A DNA stretch of 64,000 nt, taken from assembly GCA_910577685.1 (NCBI GenBank), contig CAJTOH010000019.1:1-64000 (forward strand). The letters are read 5' to 3'. This document shows positions 8,646 to 17,354 of this stretch, piece after piece. The position numbers and the translations under genes were made by a program. How positions within the stretch are numbered: the stretch's first letter is position 1; every line of letters starts with the position of its first letter. The stretch is from an uncultured Dorea sp. GTDB lineage: Bacteria > Bacillota > Clostridia > Lachnospirales > Lachnospiraceae. The notes under the pieces are model-generated. The model saw only the letters and a list, made by a program, of their open reading frames with translations, made no database searches and had not been told where the DNA came from.

Positions 8646-10337
8646 CTACTCTACCGCAAGCACGTAATAATAGATCGGCTGCCCGCCGTAATGGGCGTCC
8701 ACATCGACATCCGGATAAATCCCTTCAATCTCCGCAATGAACCGATTAGCATCCTCTTCCTTTACTTCCTCGCCGTAATACAGGCTGATCAGCTCGGAAT
8801 CTTCATCCACAAGCTGTGAAAGCAGTTCTTTTGTAGTCTCCTCCACGCTTCTTCCGACCGCCAGAATACCGGCGTCCCCGATTCCCATGATATCGCTCTC
8901 ATGGATCTCCTTGTCGTCGATATGGGTATCCCTGACCGCATAGGTTACCTGCCCTGACTTCACGTTCCTGATTCCCTCCAGCATCGCTTCTTCATTCTCC
9001 TTCACACCGGCATCCGGCATAAAGTTAATGACTGCCGTAATTCCCTGGGGAACCGTCTTCGTCGGAAGCACCACGACCTCCTTGTCCTCCACCAGGTCTT
9101 TCGCCTGATTAGCGGCAAGCACAATATTCTTATTATTCGGAAGTATGAACACACAGTCCGAATTCACCTGATCGATGGCGTTGAGCATATCCTCCGTACT
9201 GGGATTCATAGTCTGCCCGCCCTCAATAATGTAGTCGACGCCAAGCTCCCTAAAGATGTCGTTGAGTCCTTCCCCGATGGAAACCGCAATAAACCCTATA
9301 GGCTTTCTGGGTTCGTCCGATTTCTTGTCAGGAGTCTTCTTCGCGGCTTCTTCCTCCGCCGTCCGGCCGGCCGCAAGCTTCTGGGCGTCCTTAATCAGCT
9401 TCTCCTGATGTTCTTCACGCATATTGTCTATCTTCATCCGCGATAGCTGCCCGTAAGTCAAAGCCCTCTGGATGGCAAGCCCGGGATCGTTGGTATGCAC
9501 ATGTACCTTAACAACATCCTCATCCGCCACGCAGACAATCGAATCCCCGATGGAGGAAAGATACCCCTTAAAATCTCTCTCCTGCTCGTCTGAAAATTCC
9601 TTCTCTGTCAAAATGATGAACTCCGTACAATATCCAAACTTAATATCAGCCGTCTCCTGAGCGCTGACCTTCGGTGCCTGAGCGCCGACACTCGGCGTAA
9701 TGGCGCTGTAATCCACTTCTTTTCCAAGAAACGCGTCATAAGCGCCCTTGACAACTTCTAAAAGCCCTTGCCCGCCGGAGTCCACGACTCCCGCCTCCTT
9801 CAGTACCGGAAGCATATCCGGCGTCTTCTTCAATACCTCCTCGGCATATTCGATCACAGCCGGAAGAAATACTTCCAAATCGTCGGTCTCCTCCGCCATC
9901 TGGGCCGCCTTATCGGCAATGCCGCTTGCGACCGTAAGAATCGTGCCTTCCTTAGGCTTCATAACCGCCTTATACGCCGTATCCCTGGCCCTTGCACACG
10001 CCGCCGCAAGTCCCTGTACATCAATCTGCTTCTCCTCCCGGATCGACTTGGTGAACCCTCTGAGAAGCTGTGAAAGAATTACGCCCGAATTCCCCCTCGC
10101 GCCGCGCAGGGAACCGGATGAAACCGCCTTCGCCAGATCCTTCATATCCGGATCCTTAAGAGCCGTCACTTCCTTTGCCGCCGCCATGATGGTGAGAGAC
10201 ATATTCGTCCCCGTGTCGCCGTCCGGTACAGGAAATACATTCAGTTCATTGATATACTCTTTCTTTGCTTCAATATTCTGTGCACCTGCCAAAAACATCT
10301 TTGCAAGCATATCCACATTTATAGTTTTCGTAGCCAC
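8646..10337 (-). CDS. fakA: DAK2/DegV-type fatty acid kinase subunit FakA
   Basis: Kinase subunit that phosphorylates fatty acids bound by a DegV-family FakB protein, feeding phospholipid synthesis. The N-terminal DAK2 (DhaL-like) domain shows the ATP/Mg site NVFPVPDGDTGTNMSLT and the SGSLRGARGNSGVILSQ loop; VDSGGQGLL follows, then a linker and the C-terminal DegV-like half. At 563 aa it matches YloV/FakA. Translation starts at a GTG (10335-10337) with AAGGAGG about 10 nt upstream; an ATG just before it is out of frame. It follows the Asp23-family gene by 19 bp, the conserved rpmB-yloU-yloV order. No fakB gene is in this window. Confidence 0.88.
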   Translation of the reverse strand: MATKTINVDMLAKMFLAGAQNIEAKKEYINELNVFPVPDGDTGTNMSLTIMAAAKEVTALKDPDMKDLAKAVSSGSLRGARGNSGVILSQLLRGFTKSIREEKQIDVQGLAAACARARDTAYKAVMKPKEGTILTVASGIADKAAQMAEETDDLEVFLPAVIEYAEEVLKKTPDMLPVLKEAGVVDSGGQGLLEVVKGAYDAFLGKEVDYSAITPSVGAQAPKVSAQETADIKFGYCTEFIILTEKEFSDEQERDFKGYLSSIGDSIVCVADEDVVKVHVHTNDPGLAIQRALTYGQLSRMKIDNMREEHQEKLIKDAQKLAAGRTAEEEAAKKTPDKKSDEPRKPIGFIAVSIGEGLNDIFRELGVDYIIEGGQTMNPSTEDMLNAIDQVNSDCVFILPNNKNIVLAANQAKDLVEDKEVVVLPTKTVPQGITAVINFMPDAGVKENEEAMLEGIRNVKSGQVTYAVRDTHIDDKEIHESDIMGIGDAGILAVGRSVEETTKELLSQLVDEDSELISLYYGEEVKEEDANRFIAEIEGIYPDVDVDAHYGGQPIYYYVLAVE

Positions 10338-10356
10338 TTCTCATGCTCCTCCTTAA

Positions 10357-10716
10357 CTAATCGATGACTCTTACGCCTTCAATATAGATATTGATCTTAT
10401 CTACCGGCATTCCTGAAAATCTCTCTACTTTATACTTCACATTGCTGATCAGGTTATCCGTAACGGCCGAAATACTTACGCCATATGCAACAACAATATG
10501 GAAGTCAATACTGATATGATTCTCATCTGATATCGCCACTTTGATCCCTTTGGTCAGGCTCTCCCGCCTAAGCAAATGTACCAGCCCGTCCTTCACATTC
10601 ACCGCAGCCATTCCCACTATCCCGAAACACTCGACAGCTACCGTCCCGGCATACTTCGCAATCACCTCCGGATCGATCGTAACAATCCCAAGATCCGTAC
10701 TCATACATCCCTTCAT
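10357..10716 (-). CDS. Asp23/Gls24 family protein (YloU-like)
   Basis: A 119-aa cytoplasmic protein of the Asp23 (DUF322) family, whose members are linked to envelope stress or membrane association. The family pattern is seen as the start VTIDPEVIAKYAGTVAVECFGIVGM and the later IDFHIVVAYGVSISAVTDNLISNVKYKVE, and the C terminus VDKINIYIEGVRVID. The ribosome site AGGAGGTATTCAGG precedes the ATG. It is cotranscribed with fakA. Biochemical function is unknown, although the tight and widespread pairing with fakA suggests a shared role in lipid or envelope homeostasis. Confidence 0.9.
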   Translation of the reverse strand: MKGCMSTDLGIVTIDPEVIAKYAGTVAVECFGIVGMAAVNVKDGLVHLLRRESLTKGIKVAISDENHISIDFHIVVAYGVSISAVTDNLISNVKYKVERFSGMPVDKINIYIEGVRVID

Positions 10717-10759
10717 ACCTGAATACCTCCTATCATTCTATGGGTTTCCCTATCCTGCT

Positions 10760-10788
10760 ATTATACCCTGTTTTACCATATATTACAA
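10760..10788 (-). promoter_or_regulatory. Predicted sigma-A promoter of the asp23-fakA operon
   Basis: Minus-strand TTGTAA (10783-10788), a 17-bp spacer and TATAAT (10760-10765), ending 43 bp upstream of the start codon. It lies directly after the rpmB terminator. Confidence 0.65.
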
Positions 10789-10790
10789 TA

Positions 10791-10823
10791 AAAACTCAGA
10801 TTCCGAAACGAAATCTGAGTTTT
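10791..10823 (-). terminator. Terminator of rpmB
   Basis: A 12-bp perfect stem, AAAACTCAGATT/AATCTGAGTTTT, with a 9-base loop and a T tract on the minus strand (TTTTTATTG). It lies 41 bp past the rpmB stop. Confidence 0.9.
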
Positions 10824-10864
10824 AAATTAGGAACCGTATGAAAAAAACTGTACACTTCCTCACA

Positions 10865-11053
10865 CTATGCACGCTCAACTTTTCCTGACTTCAAGCAAGA
10901 AGTACAAACATACATCTTCTTTGTCGCACCGTTCTCTGTCTTAACGCGAACTGATTTTACATTGGATTTCCACATCTTCGGTGTCTTTCTATGAGAGTGA
11001 CTTACATTATTTCCAAAGTGAGCACCCTTTTCACAAATAGCACATTTAGCCAT
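10865..11053 (-). CDS. rpmB: 50S ribosomal protein L28
   Basis: Large-subunit ribosomal protein L28, 62 aa. It is the zinc-binding form: the first cysteine pair is CAIC (res. 4-7) and the second is CTSC near residue 54. Other L28 residues are conserved (GNNVSHSHRKT, WKSNVKSVRV). The start is the ATG at 11053, with AGGAGG at 11061-11066; a longer reading from 11071 would include the ribosome site. Its own promoter and terminator make it monocistronic. The zinc form implies that any paralogous non-zinc L28 would be under Zur control elsewhere in the genome; none is seen here. Confidence 0.96.
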   Translation of the reverse strand: MAKCAICEKGAHFGNNVSHSHRKTPKMWKSNVKSVRVKTENGATKKMYVCTSCLKSGKVERA

Positions 11054-11108
11054 GACTGCACCTCCTAACATCCATATATAGTCTGTCCTACAGACTCACA
11101 ACACTAGT

Positions 11109-11137
11109 ATCTTACCAGATGTTGGGCGGAAATGCAA
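11109..11137 (-). promoter_or_regulatory. Predicted sigma-A promoter of rpmB
   Basis: Minus-strand TTGCAT (11132-11137), 17-bp spacer, TAAGAT (11109-11114), about 55 bp before the rpmB start. Confidence 0.55.
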
Positions 11138-11167
11138 GTACTATTTAATATTTTTCAATATATTTGT

Positions 11168-11198
11168 GTAACAGTCAGCCTGACGGCTTCCCTGTTAC
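11168..11198 (-). terminator. 3' hairpin overlapping the pepF stop codon
   Basis: GTAACAG/CTGTTAC (7 bp) encloses AGCC/GGCT with a GTCA loop. The pepF stop codon (11195-11197) lies inside one arm. On the minus strand ACAAATATATTG follows, so the U tract is poor; it may act in mRNA stability or as a weak terminator. Confidence 0.45.
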
Positions 11199-12901
11199 AT
11201 CTTTGTTGCAGACAAGACCCCTTCTATATACTCCACAGCCCTTCTTACGCTTCCTTCTTCAAACGGAACCGACAGCCCCGCATGTTTCAGGGTCTCCAGA
11301 TAACTCATGCTGCCCCCGCATTTGCACAGCTTCATGTAATCCTCCCACGTCTTCTCATGGTCGTTTATATTCTTCGCCGCCAATTCCATAGCCCCCATCG
11401 TCGTGAGGACATAATTGATATAATAGAACGGGTACAGGTAGATATGCAGCTTATGATACCAGAACCCGCCGCGGTCAAAGAAATCGTCCGCATCATACCT
11501 GCGCCACGGCATGTAGACCTCTTCTAACTTCTTCCACTCCAGCGTACGCTCCTTCGGCGTAAGCTGCGGGTTCTCGTAGCAAATATGCTGGAATTCATCC
11601 ACGGCAGTCCCGAAAGGCACCAGCATCAGCGCCTCCTGAAGATGGGCGAACCGGTACTTATCCGCCTGATCTTCGAAAAACATCTCCGCATACTTATAGG
11701 CGAACTGTTCCATACCCATGGAATGGATCTCCGCAATATCCATCGTTGAAAAATAATAGCCGGACAGCGGCTGCTCCCTCATAGCCATATACCCGGCAAA
11801 GGCATGCCCCAGCTCATGGGTAAGGACCTGCATATCGAAGATCGTATGGTTCAAACATGCAAACACAAAGGGCGCTTGATAATCTGCCAGAATCGTCATG
11901 TATCCGGTGGACGCCTTCCCCGGCCTGTTCTTTAAATCCATCAGCTCATGTCCGATCATAAAGTCAATAAACTCGCCTGTCTCCGGGCTGATATCGTGAT
12001 ACATCTTCTGTGCCTGGGAAATCATAAAATCTTCGTCCCCCGCCGGAACCGCATTCCCGTCCGGGAATACACGTTTCTCGTCATAAGCCATCAGGGTATC
12101 GACTCCCAGACGCTCTCTCTGCATCTCATAAAGCTTCGAGCATAACGGCACCGCATACTCCCTTACCTGCCTGCGGAATTCCTCCACTTCCTTCTGCCCG
12201 TAATCCGTACGACTCTGCTGCATATAGCCTACCGGGATAAAATTCTCGTATCCAAGGTTCTTTGCCATCTGCGTGCGGACTGAAATCAGCTCGTCCCAAA
12301 TCTCCTCCAATCGTTCCTCATGGCTATGATAGAACGCCGAGTATTCCTTATAAGCCGAGGCACGCACCTGCCTGTCCTCATGCTCGAAGAACTTCTGAAG
12401 CCCGTACAGGTTCCTCTTCTCTCCCATGAACGGTATCTCCGCCGAGGCCATGATCTTCTCATACTCGCTTGTAAGAAGGGATTCCTTCTGCATCAGCGGG
12501 ATATTTTCCTCACAGAAAATCTTCTTGTCAAGTTCTATGGACACGAACATCTGATTCCCGAATTCCTTCTCAATCTCCGCCCTGAACTTGGATTCCATGA
12601 ACGACTCCTTAAGCGCAAGAAGCCCCGGCATCACTTCCGGCATCTTCCCTTTCAGGTATGCGTCTTCTTTTTCATAGAATTCATCCCGCGTATTGAGCGT
12701 ATGCCTGATCGACACGATCGTTGCCGCCGTCCCCATATGCTTCGAGAACTCTTCCATCTCCATGAGGCATGACCTCACTTCCTCATAAGACTCCGCCTTA
12801 CGTACCCGGGACGTCAGTTCTTCTGCCTTCTCCCCGATCTTCTCAAAGTCCGGCCTTACATAGTCCATCTGGGGAAATGTAAATGTTTTCTCTCCCATCA
12901 T
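11195..12901 (-). CDS. pepF: M3 family oligoendopeptidase (PepF-like)
   Basis: Cytoplasmic zinc metallopeptidase of 568 aa that cuts short peptides, in the thimet oligopeptidase/PepF group. The zinc motif HELGHAFAGY gives the HExxH pair, with a downstream glutamate in the helix around MDIAEIHSMGMEQF as third ligand. The helical N-terminal lobe is typical. The start ATG follows AAGGAGGAAGAAA. It is placed directly after sigH (11 bp apart) and so is probably in the same operon, although I know of no functional tie. An exact subfamily (PepF versus a related M3 enzyme) cannot be fixed by eye. Confidence 0.9.
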   Translation of the reverse strand: MMGEKTFTFPQMDYVRPDFEKIGEKAEELTSRVRKAESYEEVRSCLMEMEEFSKHMGTAATIVSIRHTLNTRDEFYEKEDAYLKGKMPEVMPGLLALKESFMESKFRAEIEKEFGNQMFVSIELDKKIFCEENIPLMQKESLLTSEYEKIMASAEIPFMGEKRNLYGLQKFFEHEDRQVRASAYKEYSAFYHSHEERLEEIWDELISVRTQMAKNLGYENFIPVGYMQQSRTDYGQKEVEEFRRQVREYAVPLCSKLYEMQRERLGVDTLMAYDEKRVFPDGNAVPAGDEDFMISQAQKMYHDISPETGEFIDFMIGHELMDLKNRPGKASTGYMTILADYQAPFVFACLNHTIFDMQVLTHELGHAFAGYMAMREQPLSGYYFSTMDIAEIHSMGMEQFAYKYAEMFFEDQADKYRFAHLQEALMLVPFGTAVDEFQHICYENPQLTPKERTLEWKKLEEVYMPWRRYDADDFFDRGGFWYHKLHIYLYPFYYINYVLTTMGAMELAAKNINDHEKTWEDYMKLCKCGGSMSYLETLKHAGLSVPFEEGSVRRAVEYIEGVLSATKM

Positions 12902-12912
12902 TTTCTTCCTCC

Positions 12913-13518
12913 TTACTTTTCTGCCCTCAGTATCTTTTCTGTCTTCCCTTTGATCCTCTGGAGCGCGTTGTCGATCGTCTTCGGGCTCTTGTCCAACAGG
13001 CGGGCGATCGTCTTATAATCCGTCCCCAGAAGATGCAGGTACAGCACCCGGTTCTCAAGGGCGCTTAAGCTCTCTTCCAGCTTCATCTCCAAAAGCCGCG
13101 CATACTCCTGGCTGACCAGCAGTTCTTCCGGATTGCTCTCCTGCCCCGCCGCCATCGTCTCAATCAGGGAACCTTGCTCTTCGCTCGTCTCATAGAGAGA
13201 TATGTAGGAATTTAAGGGGCTGTGTTTCTTCCGTTTCGACGCCTCGATTGCCGAATACATCTGCCTAGTAATGCACAGCTTCGCGAAACTGTAAAAAGAA
13301 GTCTCCTGCTCCCCGTTGTAATCCTGAACCGCCTTAAACAAGCCGATCATACCTTCCTGAATCAGGTCGTCATTCTCCCCGCCAAGCAGGTACATGGCGT
13401 TCGCCTCCTTGCGCACTAGATTCTTATATTTCTCCATGATATAGTCGATGATGTTCCTGTCACCCTTGCGCAGCTTTCCGATTAGCTGCTCGTCCGTCAT
13501 CTGCTCATAGTTCGCCAT
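12913..13518 (-). CDS. sigH: RNA polymerase sigma-H factor (Spo0H)
   Basis: Sigma factor for the transition to stationary phase and early sporulation. The 201-aa protein shows region 2 (LIQEGMIGLFKAVQDYN and SFYSFAKLCITRQMYSAIEASKRKKHSPLNSYISL, the latter highly characteristic of SigH) and region 4 with DYKTIARLLDKSPKTIDNALQRIK. The start has CGGAGATACGT upstream. It lies 15 bp after rlmB in the conserved order cysS-mrnC-rlmB-(yacP)-sigH known from Bacillus, with no yacP gene here. In Bacillus sigH is controlled by AbrB from a promoter just upstream of the gene; I see none clearly, so read-through from the cys operon is likely. Confidence 0.95.
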   Translation of the reverse strand: MANYEQMTDEQLIGKLRKGDRNIIDYIMEKYKNLVRKEANAMYLLGGENDDLIQEGMIGLFKAVQDYNGEQETSFYSFAKLCITRQMYSAIEASKRKKHSPLNSYISLYETSEEQGSLIETMAAGQESNPEELLVSQEYARLLEMKLEESLSALENRVLYLHLLGTDYKTIARLLDKSPKTIDNALQRIKGKTEKILRAEK

Positions 13519-13533
13519 ACGTATCTCCGCTGT

Positions 13534-14361
13534 TCACTGCCAAAGCCTCTGGCGCACCACTTCGTACGCCAGTACGCCCGCCGCCACGGACGCATTCAGG
13601 GAATCAATATCCCCCTTCATCGGGATTCCGGCTATGAGGTCGCAGCTCTCCTTAACAAGCCTTCCTACGCCTTCCCCCTCGCTTCCGATAACCAGACCGA
13701 TAGGGCCTTTCAGGTTCAGGCGGTACATCTGCTCTCCGCCCATATCCGCGCACACAAACCACAGTCCTTGTTTTTTAAGCTCCTCCATAGTCTTTGTCAG
13801 GTTCGTGACTTTCGCCACCGGAGTATAGTTCAGCGCCCCCGCCGAAGTCTTCGCCACAGTCGCCGTAAGGCCGACGGCACGCCTTTTAGGGATAATCACG
13901 CCGTGGGCGCCCGCGAGGTTTGCGGTACGGATAATCGCTCCCAGATTATGGGGATCCTCAATATTATCCAGCAAAATCAGGAAGGGGTCTTCCCCCTTCT
14001 CTCTGGCAAGGGCCAGCATGTCCTCCACCTCAGCATAGGCATAAGCCGCCGTATATGCGATTACGCCCTGATGCTTTCCGGTCTCGGAAATCTGATTCAG
14101 GCGTTCCTTAGAGACAAACCGGATCAAGGTATCCTGTTTTTTGGCCTCTCTTAAAATAGTCTTCACAGGACCGTCCTGACATCCGTCCAACACCAGAAGT
14201 TTATCAACCGTCTTTCCTGACCGGAATGTTTCCAAGACTGCGTTGCGCCCCTCGGTCAGGTTCTCGTTATATCTCTCCTGCTTTCTTACGTTCTCCCTGT
14301 CTGTCCCGGGATTTCTCTCATTATCTTTTCTCATATTCCCTTCGGTAAACCTCTCTGTCAT
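13534..14361 (-). CDS. rlmB: 23S rRNA (guanosine-2'-O)-methyltransferase RlmB / TrmH family
   Basis: SPOUT-family S-adenosylmethionine-dependent RNA 2'-O-methyltransferase, expected to modify a guanosine in 23S rRNA. The three SpoU motifs are present: NLGAIIRTANLAGAHGVIIPK, LVIGSEGEGVGRL and IPMKGDIDSLNASVAAGVLAYE. A substrate-binding N-terminal domain precedes them (GRNAVLETF). I chose the ATG at 14361, which overlaps the mrnC stop as ATGA and implies translational coupling. The ATG at 14334, preceded by GAAGGGAAT, is an alternative; the first about 35 residues are charged and poorly conserved in type. Next gene downstream is sigH. Confidence 0.9.
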   Translation of the reverse strand: MTERFTEGNMRKDNERNPGTDRENVRKQERYNENLTEGRNAVLETFRSGKTVDKLLVLDGCQDGPVKTILREAKKQDTLIRFVSKERLNQISETGKHQGVIAYTAAYAYAEVEDMLALAREKGEDPFLILLDNIEDPHNLGAIIRTANLAGAHGVIIPKRRAVGLTATVAKTSAGALNYTPVAKVTNLTKTMEELKKQGLWFVCADMGGEQMYRLNLKGPIGLVIGSEGEGVGRLVKESCDLIAGIPMKGDIDSLNASVAAGVLAYEVVRQRLWQ

Positions 14362-14840
14362 TTTGTTAGAACTGCCGTTCCTTCCCCCTCTTCCAGCGCA
14401 TCCAGACCTGCCTTTATCAATTCCAGCATCCGCTTCCATTCCTTTTTCAGGTACAGATACCCTACCAGCGCCTCGAACCCTGTCGCCTTGTGATAATCGG
14501 ATACGGACTGGTTCTTTGCAGGCGACATACTCTTTGCATTCCGCCCCCGCTTATACACCGCATGTTCTTCCTCTGACAGCAGTCCGTTCAAAGCCGTTAT
14601 CATACGCGCCTGGGCGGAAGCCTGCACCATGGAGCTGGTCCTTTTATGCATCTTCTGTACCTGCCTGTTTCCCTCATTCACCACCAGGGAACGGATAATC
14701 AGGTCATAAACCGCATCTCCGATATACGCTAAGGCAAGAGGCGAATATTCCTTAATATCCACCTCTCTCATCCGGAATAATTCCTGCATATACTGCCCCT
14801 CGGAAATCCCTTCGGCATTCCGCCCTATGCCCGTTTCCAT
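14358..14840 (-). CDS. mrnC: Mini-ribonuclease III
   Basis: RNase III-like endonuclease without a dsRNA-binding domain that matures 23S rRNA ends in Firmicutes. The 160-aa protein shows the catalytic signature LALAYIGDAVYDLIIRS and, further on, GRNAKSMSPAKNQSVSDYHKATGFEALVGYLYL. The start is the ATG at 14840, preceded by AGGGAAGGTGTGCA inside the end of cysS; the two genes overlap by 16 bp. Inner ATGs at 14789 and 14771 are possible. Overlaps on both sides (cysS before, rlmB after) show tight operon packing. Confidence 0.93.
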   Translation of the reverse strand: METGIGRNAEGISEGQYMQELFRMREVDIKEYSPLALAYIGDAVYDLIIRSLVVNEGNRQVQKMHKRTSSMVQASAQARMITALNGLLSEEEHAVYKRGRNAKSMSPAKNQSVSDYHKATGFEALVGYLYLKKEWKRMLELIKAGLDALEEGEGTAVLTK

Positions 14841-16231
14841 TGCACACCTTCCCTCGTGTCCTTGAGGATGATCCCCTTTTCCAGAAGCTCGCCGCGGATC
14901 GCGTCCGCCCTCGCAAAATCCTTCGCCTTGCGCGCCGCCTGCCGTTCCTCAATCAGCTTCTCAATCTCCGCATCCAGTATCTCTTCTTTCCGGTCGACAA
15001 TCAGCCCCAGAACATCCGTTAGGCGTATCAGGCGTTCCAGAAGTTTCTGCAGGTATTCCTTCGAGCTGCCCGGACCCGCCGTCGTATTGCCGTATTTCAC
15101 CAGTTCAAACACAGAAGCCACGGCGTCCGCCGTATTAAAGTCGTCCTCCATGGCTCTCTCAAAGTCTTCCACAAAGGCATCCGTCTTCTTATAAGCCTCT
15201 ATCTCTTCCTGCGTCATCCCTTCCGTCTTAGCGTTTTCCATTAAGAACTTGATGTTATCGGCCGCATTGACGATACGCTCCAATCCGCTCTTAGAAGCCT
15301 CCATCAGTTCCGCGCTGAAATTCAGCGGGCTTCTGTAATGGGCGCTCAGCATGAAGAAACGTAAGATCTGGAGGTCATACTGCGCGCTGATCTCACGGAC
15401 CGTCCGGAAATTCCCAAGGGACTTGCTCATCTTCCGGTTGTCTATATTGAGAAATGCATTGTGCATCCAGTATTTCGCAAACTCCCTGCCGTTCGCCGCC
15501 TCGCTCTGGGCGATCTCGTTTTCATGATGGGGGAATACCAGATCCTCGCCTCCTGCGTGGATGTCGATCTGCTCTCCCAGATACTTCTTGGACATCTCGG
15601 AACACTCGATATGCCAGCCCGGGCGTCCGTGGCTCCACGGCGACTCCCAGGACGGCTCTCCCTCCTTCTTCGGCTTCCACAGCACGAAATCCAGCGGATC
15701 CTCCTTTTCGTCCTCCCCCGTCACCAACAGGGAACGTTCTCCGGAGCGCAGGTCGTCTAAATTCTTGTGGGATAATTTCCCGTAATCCTTAAACTGTCTG
15801 GTTCGGAAATAGACCGTACCGTTCTTCTCGTAAGCATACCCCTTTTCAATCAGCGTACGGATCATCTCTATCATCCCGCCGATCTCGTTTGTGGCAAGAG
15901 GATGGGTGGTGGCAGGTTTCACATTCATCCCTTCCATATCCCGCTTACATTCCTCGATATAACGCTTGGAAATCTCCTCCGCCGTCACGCCCTCTTCGGC
16001 GGCTCTTTTGATAATCTTGTCGTCCACGTCCGTAAAGTTCGACACGTAGTTTACGTCGTAACCCTTATACTCAAAATACCTTCTTACGGTGTCAAAGATA
16101 ATCATAGGCCTTGCATTTCCGATATGGATGAAATTATAAACGGTGGGCCCGCAGACATACATCCTTACCTTACCTTCCTCAAGGGGGACAAATTCTTCTT
16201 TTTTCTTAGATAATGTGTTGTACAGTTTCAT
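14825..16231 (-). CDS. cysS: Cysteinyl-tRNA synthetase
   Basis: Class I aminoacyl-tRNA synthetase that charges tRNA-Cys. The 468-aa length is standard. The HIGH motif appears as HIGN within FIHIGNARP, and KMSKS as NRKMSKSLGNF. The zinc site is seen as the first CGPT cysteine (res. 28), then HIECSEM and the FPHHENE stretch. It starts 3 bp past the cysE stop, with AAAGGAGAAAGCG located within cysE. Control is expected through the cysteine T-box upstream of cysE, so low charging of tRNA-Cys should raise both cysteine synthesis and charging. Confidence 0.98.
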   Translation of the reverse strand: MKLYNTLSKKKEEFVPLEEGKVRMYVCGPTVYNFIHIGNARPMIIFDTVRRYFEYKGYDVNYVSNFTDVDDKIIKRAAEEGVTAEEISKRYIEECKRDMEGMNVKPATTHPLATNEIGGMIEMIRTLIEKGYAYEKNGTVYFRTRQFKDYGKLSHKNLDDLRSGERSLLVTGEDEKEDPLDFVLWKPKKEGEPSWESPWSHGRPGWHIECSEMSKKYLGEQIDIHAGGEDLVFPHHENEIAQSEAANGREFAKYWMHNAFLNIDNRKMSKSLGNFRTVREISAQYDLQILRFFMLSAHYRSPLNFSAELMEASKSGLERIVNAADNIKFLMENAKTEGMTQEEIEAYKKTDAFVEDFERAMEDDFNTADAVASVFELVKYGNTTAGPGSSKEYLQKLLERLIRLTDVLGLIVDRKEEILDAEIEKLIEERQAARKAKDFARADAIRGELLEKGIILKDTREGVQWKRA

Positions 16232-16234
16232 AAT

Positions 16235-16942
16235 CTACGCTTTCTCCTTTTCTTTGTTCTCGTCCAGTACGTCGATCTCCCGGGTCCTCATGCATCTCAT
16301 GCGCTTCTCCATCTGCACGAGCCGCTTATGGAGCCTGATATTATCCGCCTGCAGTTCCCGGATATCGTTGCTGATCGGATCGGGCAAATGTACCTGATCC
16401 ATGTCCATACGCGGGATCTTCTGGTCTCCCATCTTCACGATGCGCCCCGGCACCCCGACCACGGTACAATTAGGCGGAACCTCCTTAAGCACGACGCTCC
16501 CCGCCCCGATCTTGGAATTCTCCCCGATTTTAAAAGACCCCAGAACCTTTGCCCCCGCGCTCACCATTACATTGTCGCCAAGGGTAGGATGACGTTTTCC
16601 TTTTTCCTTTCCCGTACCGCCAAGGGTTACTCCCTGATACAGCGTTACATTGTCTCCCAGCTCCGCCGTCTCGCCAATGATCACGCCGCTTCCATGGTCG
16701 ATGAACAGCCCCTTTCCGATGGTCGCTCCGGGATGGATCTCGATTCCCGTCTTCCTGACCGTCCTCTGGGAAATCCAGCGCGCAAGGAAGTAATGTTTCT
16801 TCAGGTACAATCTATGAGCCAGACGGTAATGCAGGATCGCTTTGAAACTCGGATACAAGAACACCTCCAGATTCGACTTGATCGCCGGATCCCGTTCCCG
16901 CACCACCTGGATCTCCCGCCTGATATATGCCAGTATTCCCAT
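16235..16942 (-). CDS. cysE: Serine O-acetyltransferase
   Basis: Forms O-acetylserine from serine and acetyl-CoA, the first step of cysteine synthesis. The 235-aa protein has an N-terminal helical domain (YPSFKAILHYRLAHRLY) and a left-handed beta-helix hexapeptide domain with catalytic IEIHPGATIG and GLFIDHGSGVIIGETAE histidines. The C-terminal tail is longer than the short form and coiled-coil like (NIRLHKRLVQMEKRMR). The ribosome site AAGGAGTGACGG is about 12 nt from the ATG. It is the first gene of the T-box-controlled cysE-cysS operon. The partner O-acetylserine sulfhydrylase (cysK) is not in this window, although metY at 48307 can have related activity. Confidence 0.95.
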   Translation of the reverse strand: MGILAYIRREIQVVRERDPAIKSNLEVFLYPSFKAILHYRLAHRLYLKKHYFLARWISQRTVRKTGIEIHPGATIGKGLFIDHGSGVIIGETAELGDNVTLYQGVTLGGTGKEKGKRHPTLGDNVMVSAGAKVLGSFKIGENSKIGAGSVVLKEVPPNCTVVGVPGRIVKMGDQKIPRMDMDQVHLPDPISNDIRELQADNIRLHKRLVQMEKRMRCMRTREIDVLDENKEKEKA

Positions 16943-17041
16943 TTAGACCCGTCACTCCTTCCCTAATACAGCCATTCCATATATTTCCATTTCCTACACG
17001 GCTAAGCGGCGCATGAGCCGTCTTTGTTATATCCCGGAAAC

Positions 17042-17307
17042 AAAAAACTCCGCCTCTCAATCAGCATCAAGAGACGAAGCATCACTCCGCGGTTCCACTC
17101 TTGTAGAGGACTTCTGACTATTGCCCTCCACTCCCATACACGTAACGTGTGTAATCCCGTATCCGGCTACCTAAAATCCCTTTCGCCGGACCGACTCCCG
17201 GACGCACTTCACAGGCCATCCACCATGAGCTGCTTTCAGCCGGCGGCAGCTTCTCTCTGTCGGTATCATAACCTGTTACTTTTTCCGTTCCTTGTCTTTG
17301 CCATGTA
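17042..17307 (-). promoter_or_regulatory. Cysteine T-box leader of cysE-cysS
   Basis: A tRNA-sensing transcription attenuator. The T-box core TGGAACCGCGGAGTGA-like sequence is read on the minus strand at 17084-17100, where GGAACCGCGG pairs with the tRNA acceptor end. A terminator follows: CTTCGTCTCT pairs with AGAGGCGGAG, then TTTTTTG (17042-17048). Stem I features are visible at the 5' end: AGTAAC, the AGAGAG motif, and a late GTGAAGTGCG whose TGC (17204-17206) is a good cysteine specifier codon. The predicted transcript starts near 17307. The codon assignment fits the genes downstream; folding was by eye. Confidence 0.88.
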
Positions 17308-17313
17308 CGTTAT

Positions 17314-17342
17314 ATCATATGCGAAAAAGGAAGATTTGTCAA
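17314..17342 (-). promoter_or_regulatory. Predicted sigma-A promoter of the cys T-box operon
   Basis: Minus-strand consensus TTGACA (17337-17342), a 17-bp spacer and TATGAT (17314-17319). The -35 box lies only 12 bp after the stop of the histidine kinase gene. Confidence 0.85.
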
Positions 17343-17354
17343 TCGCAATCCGCG

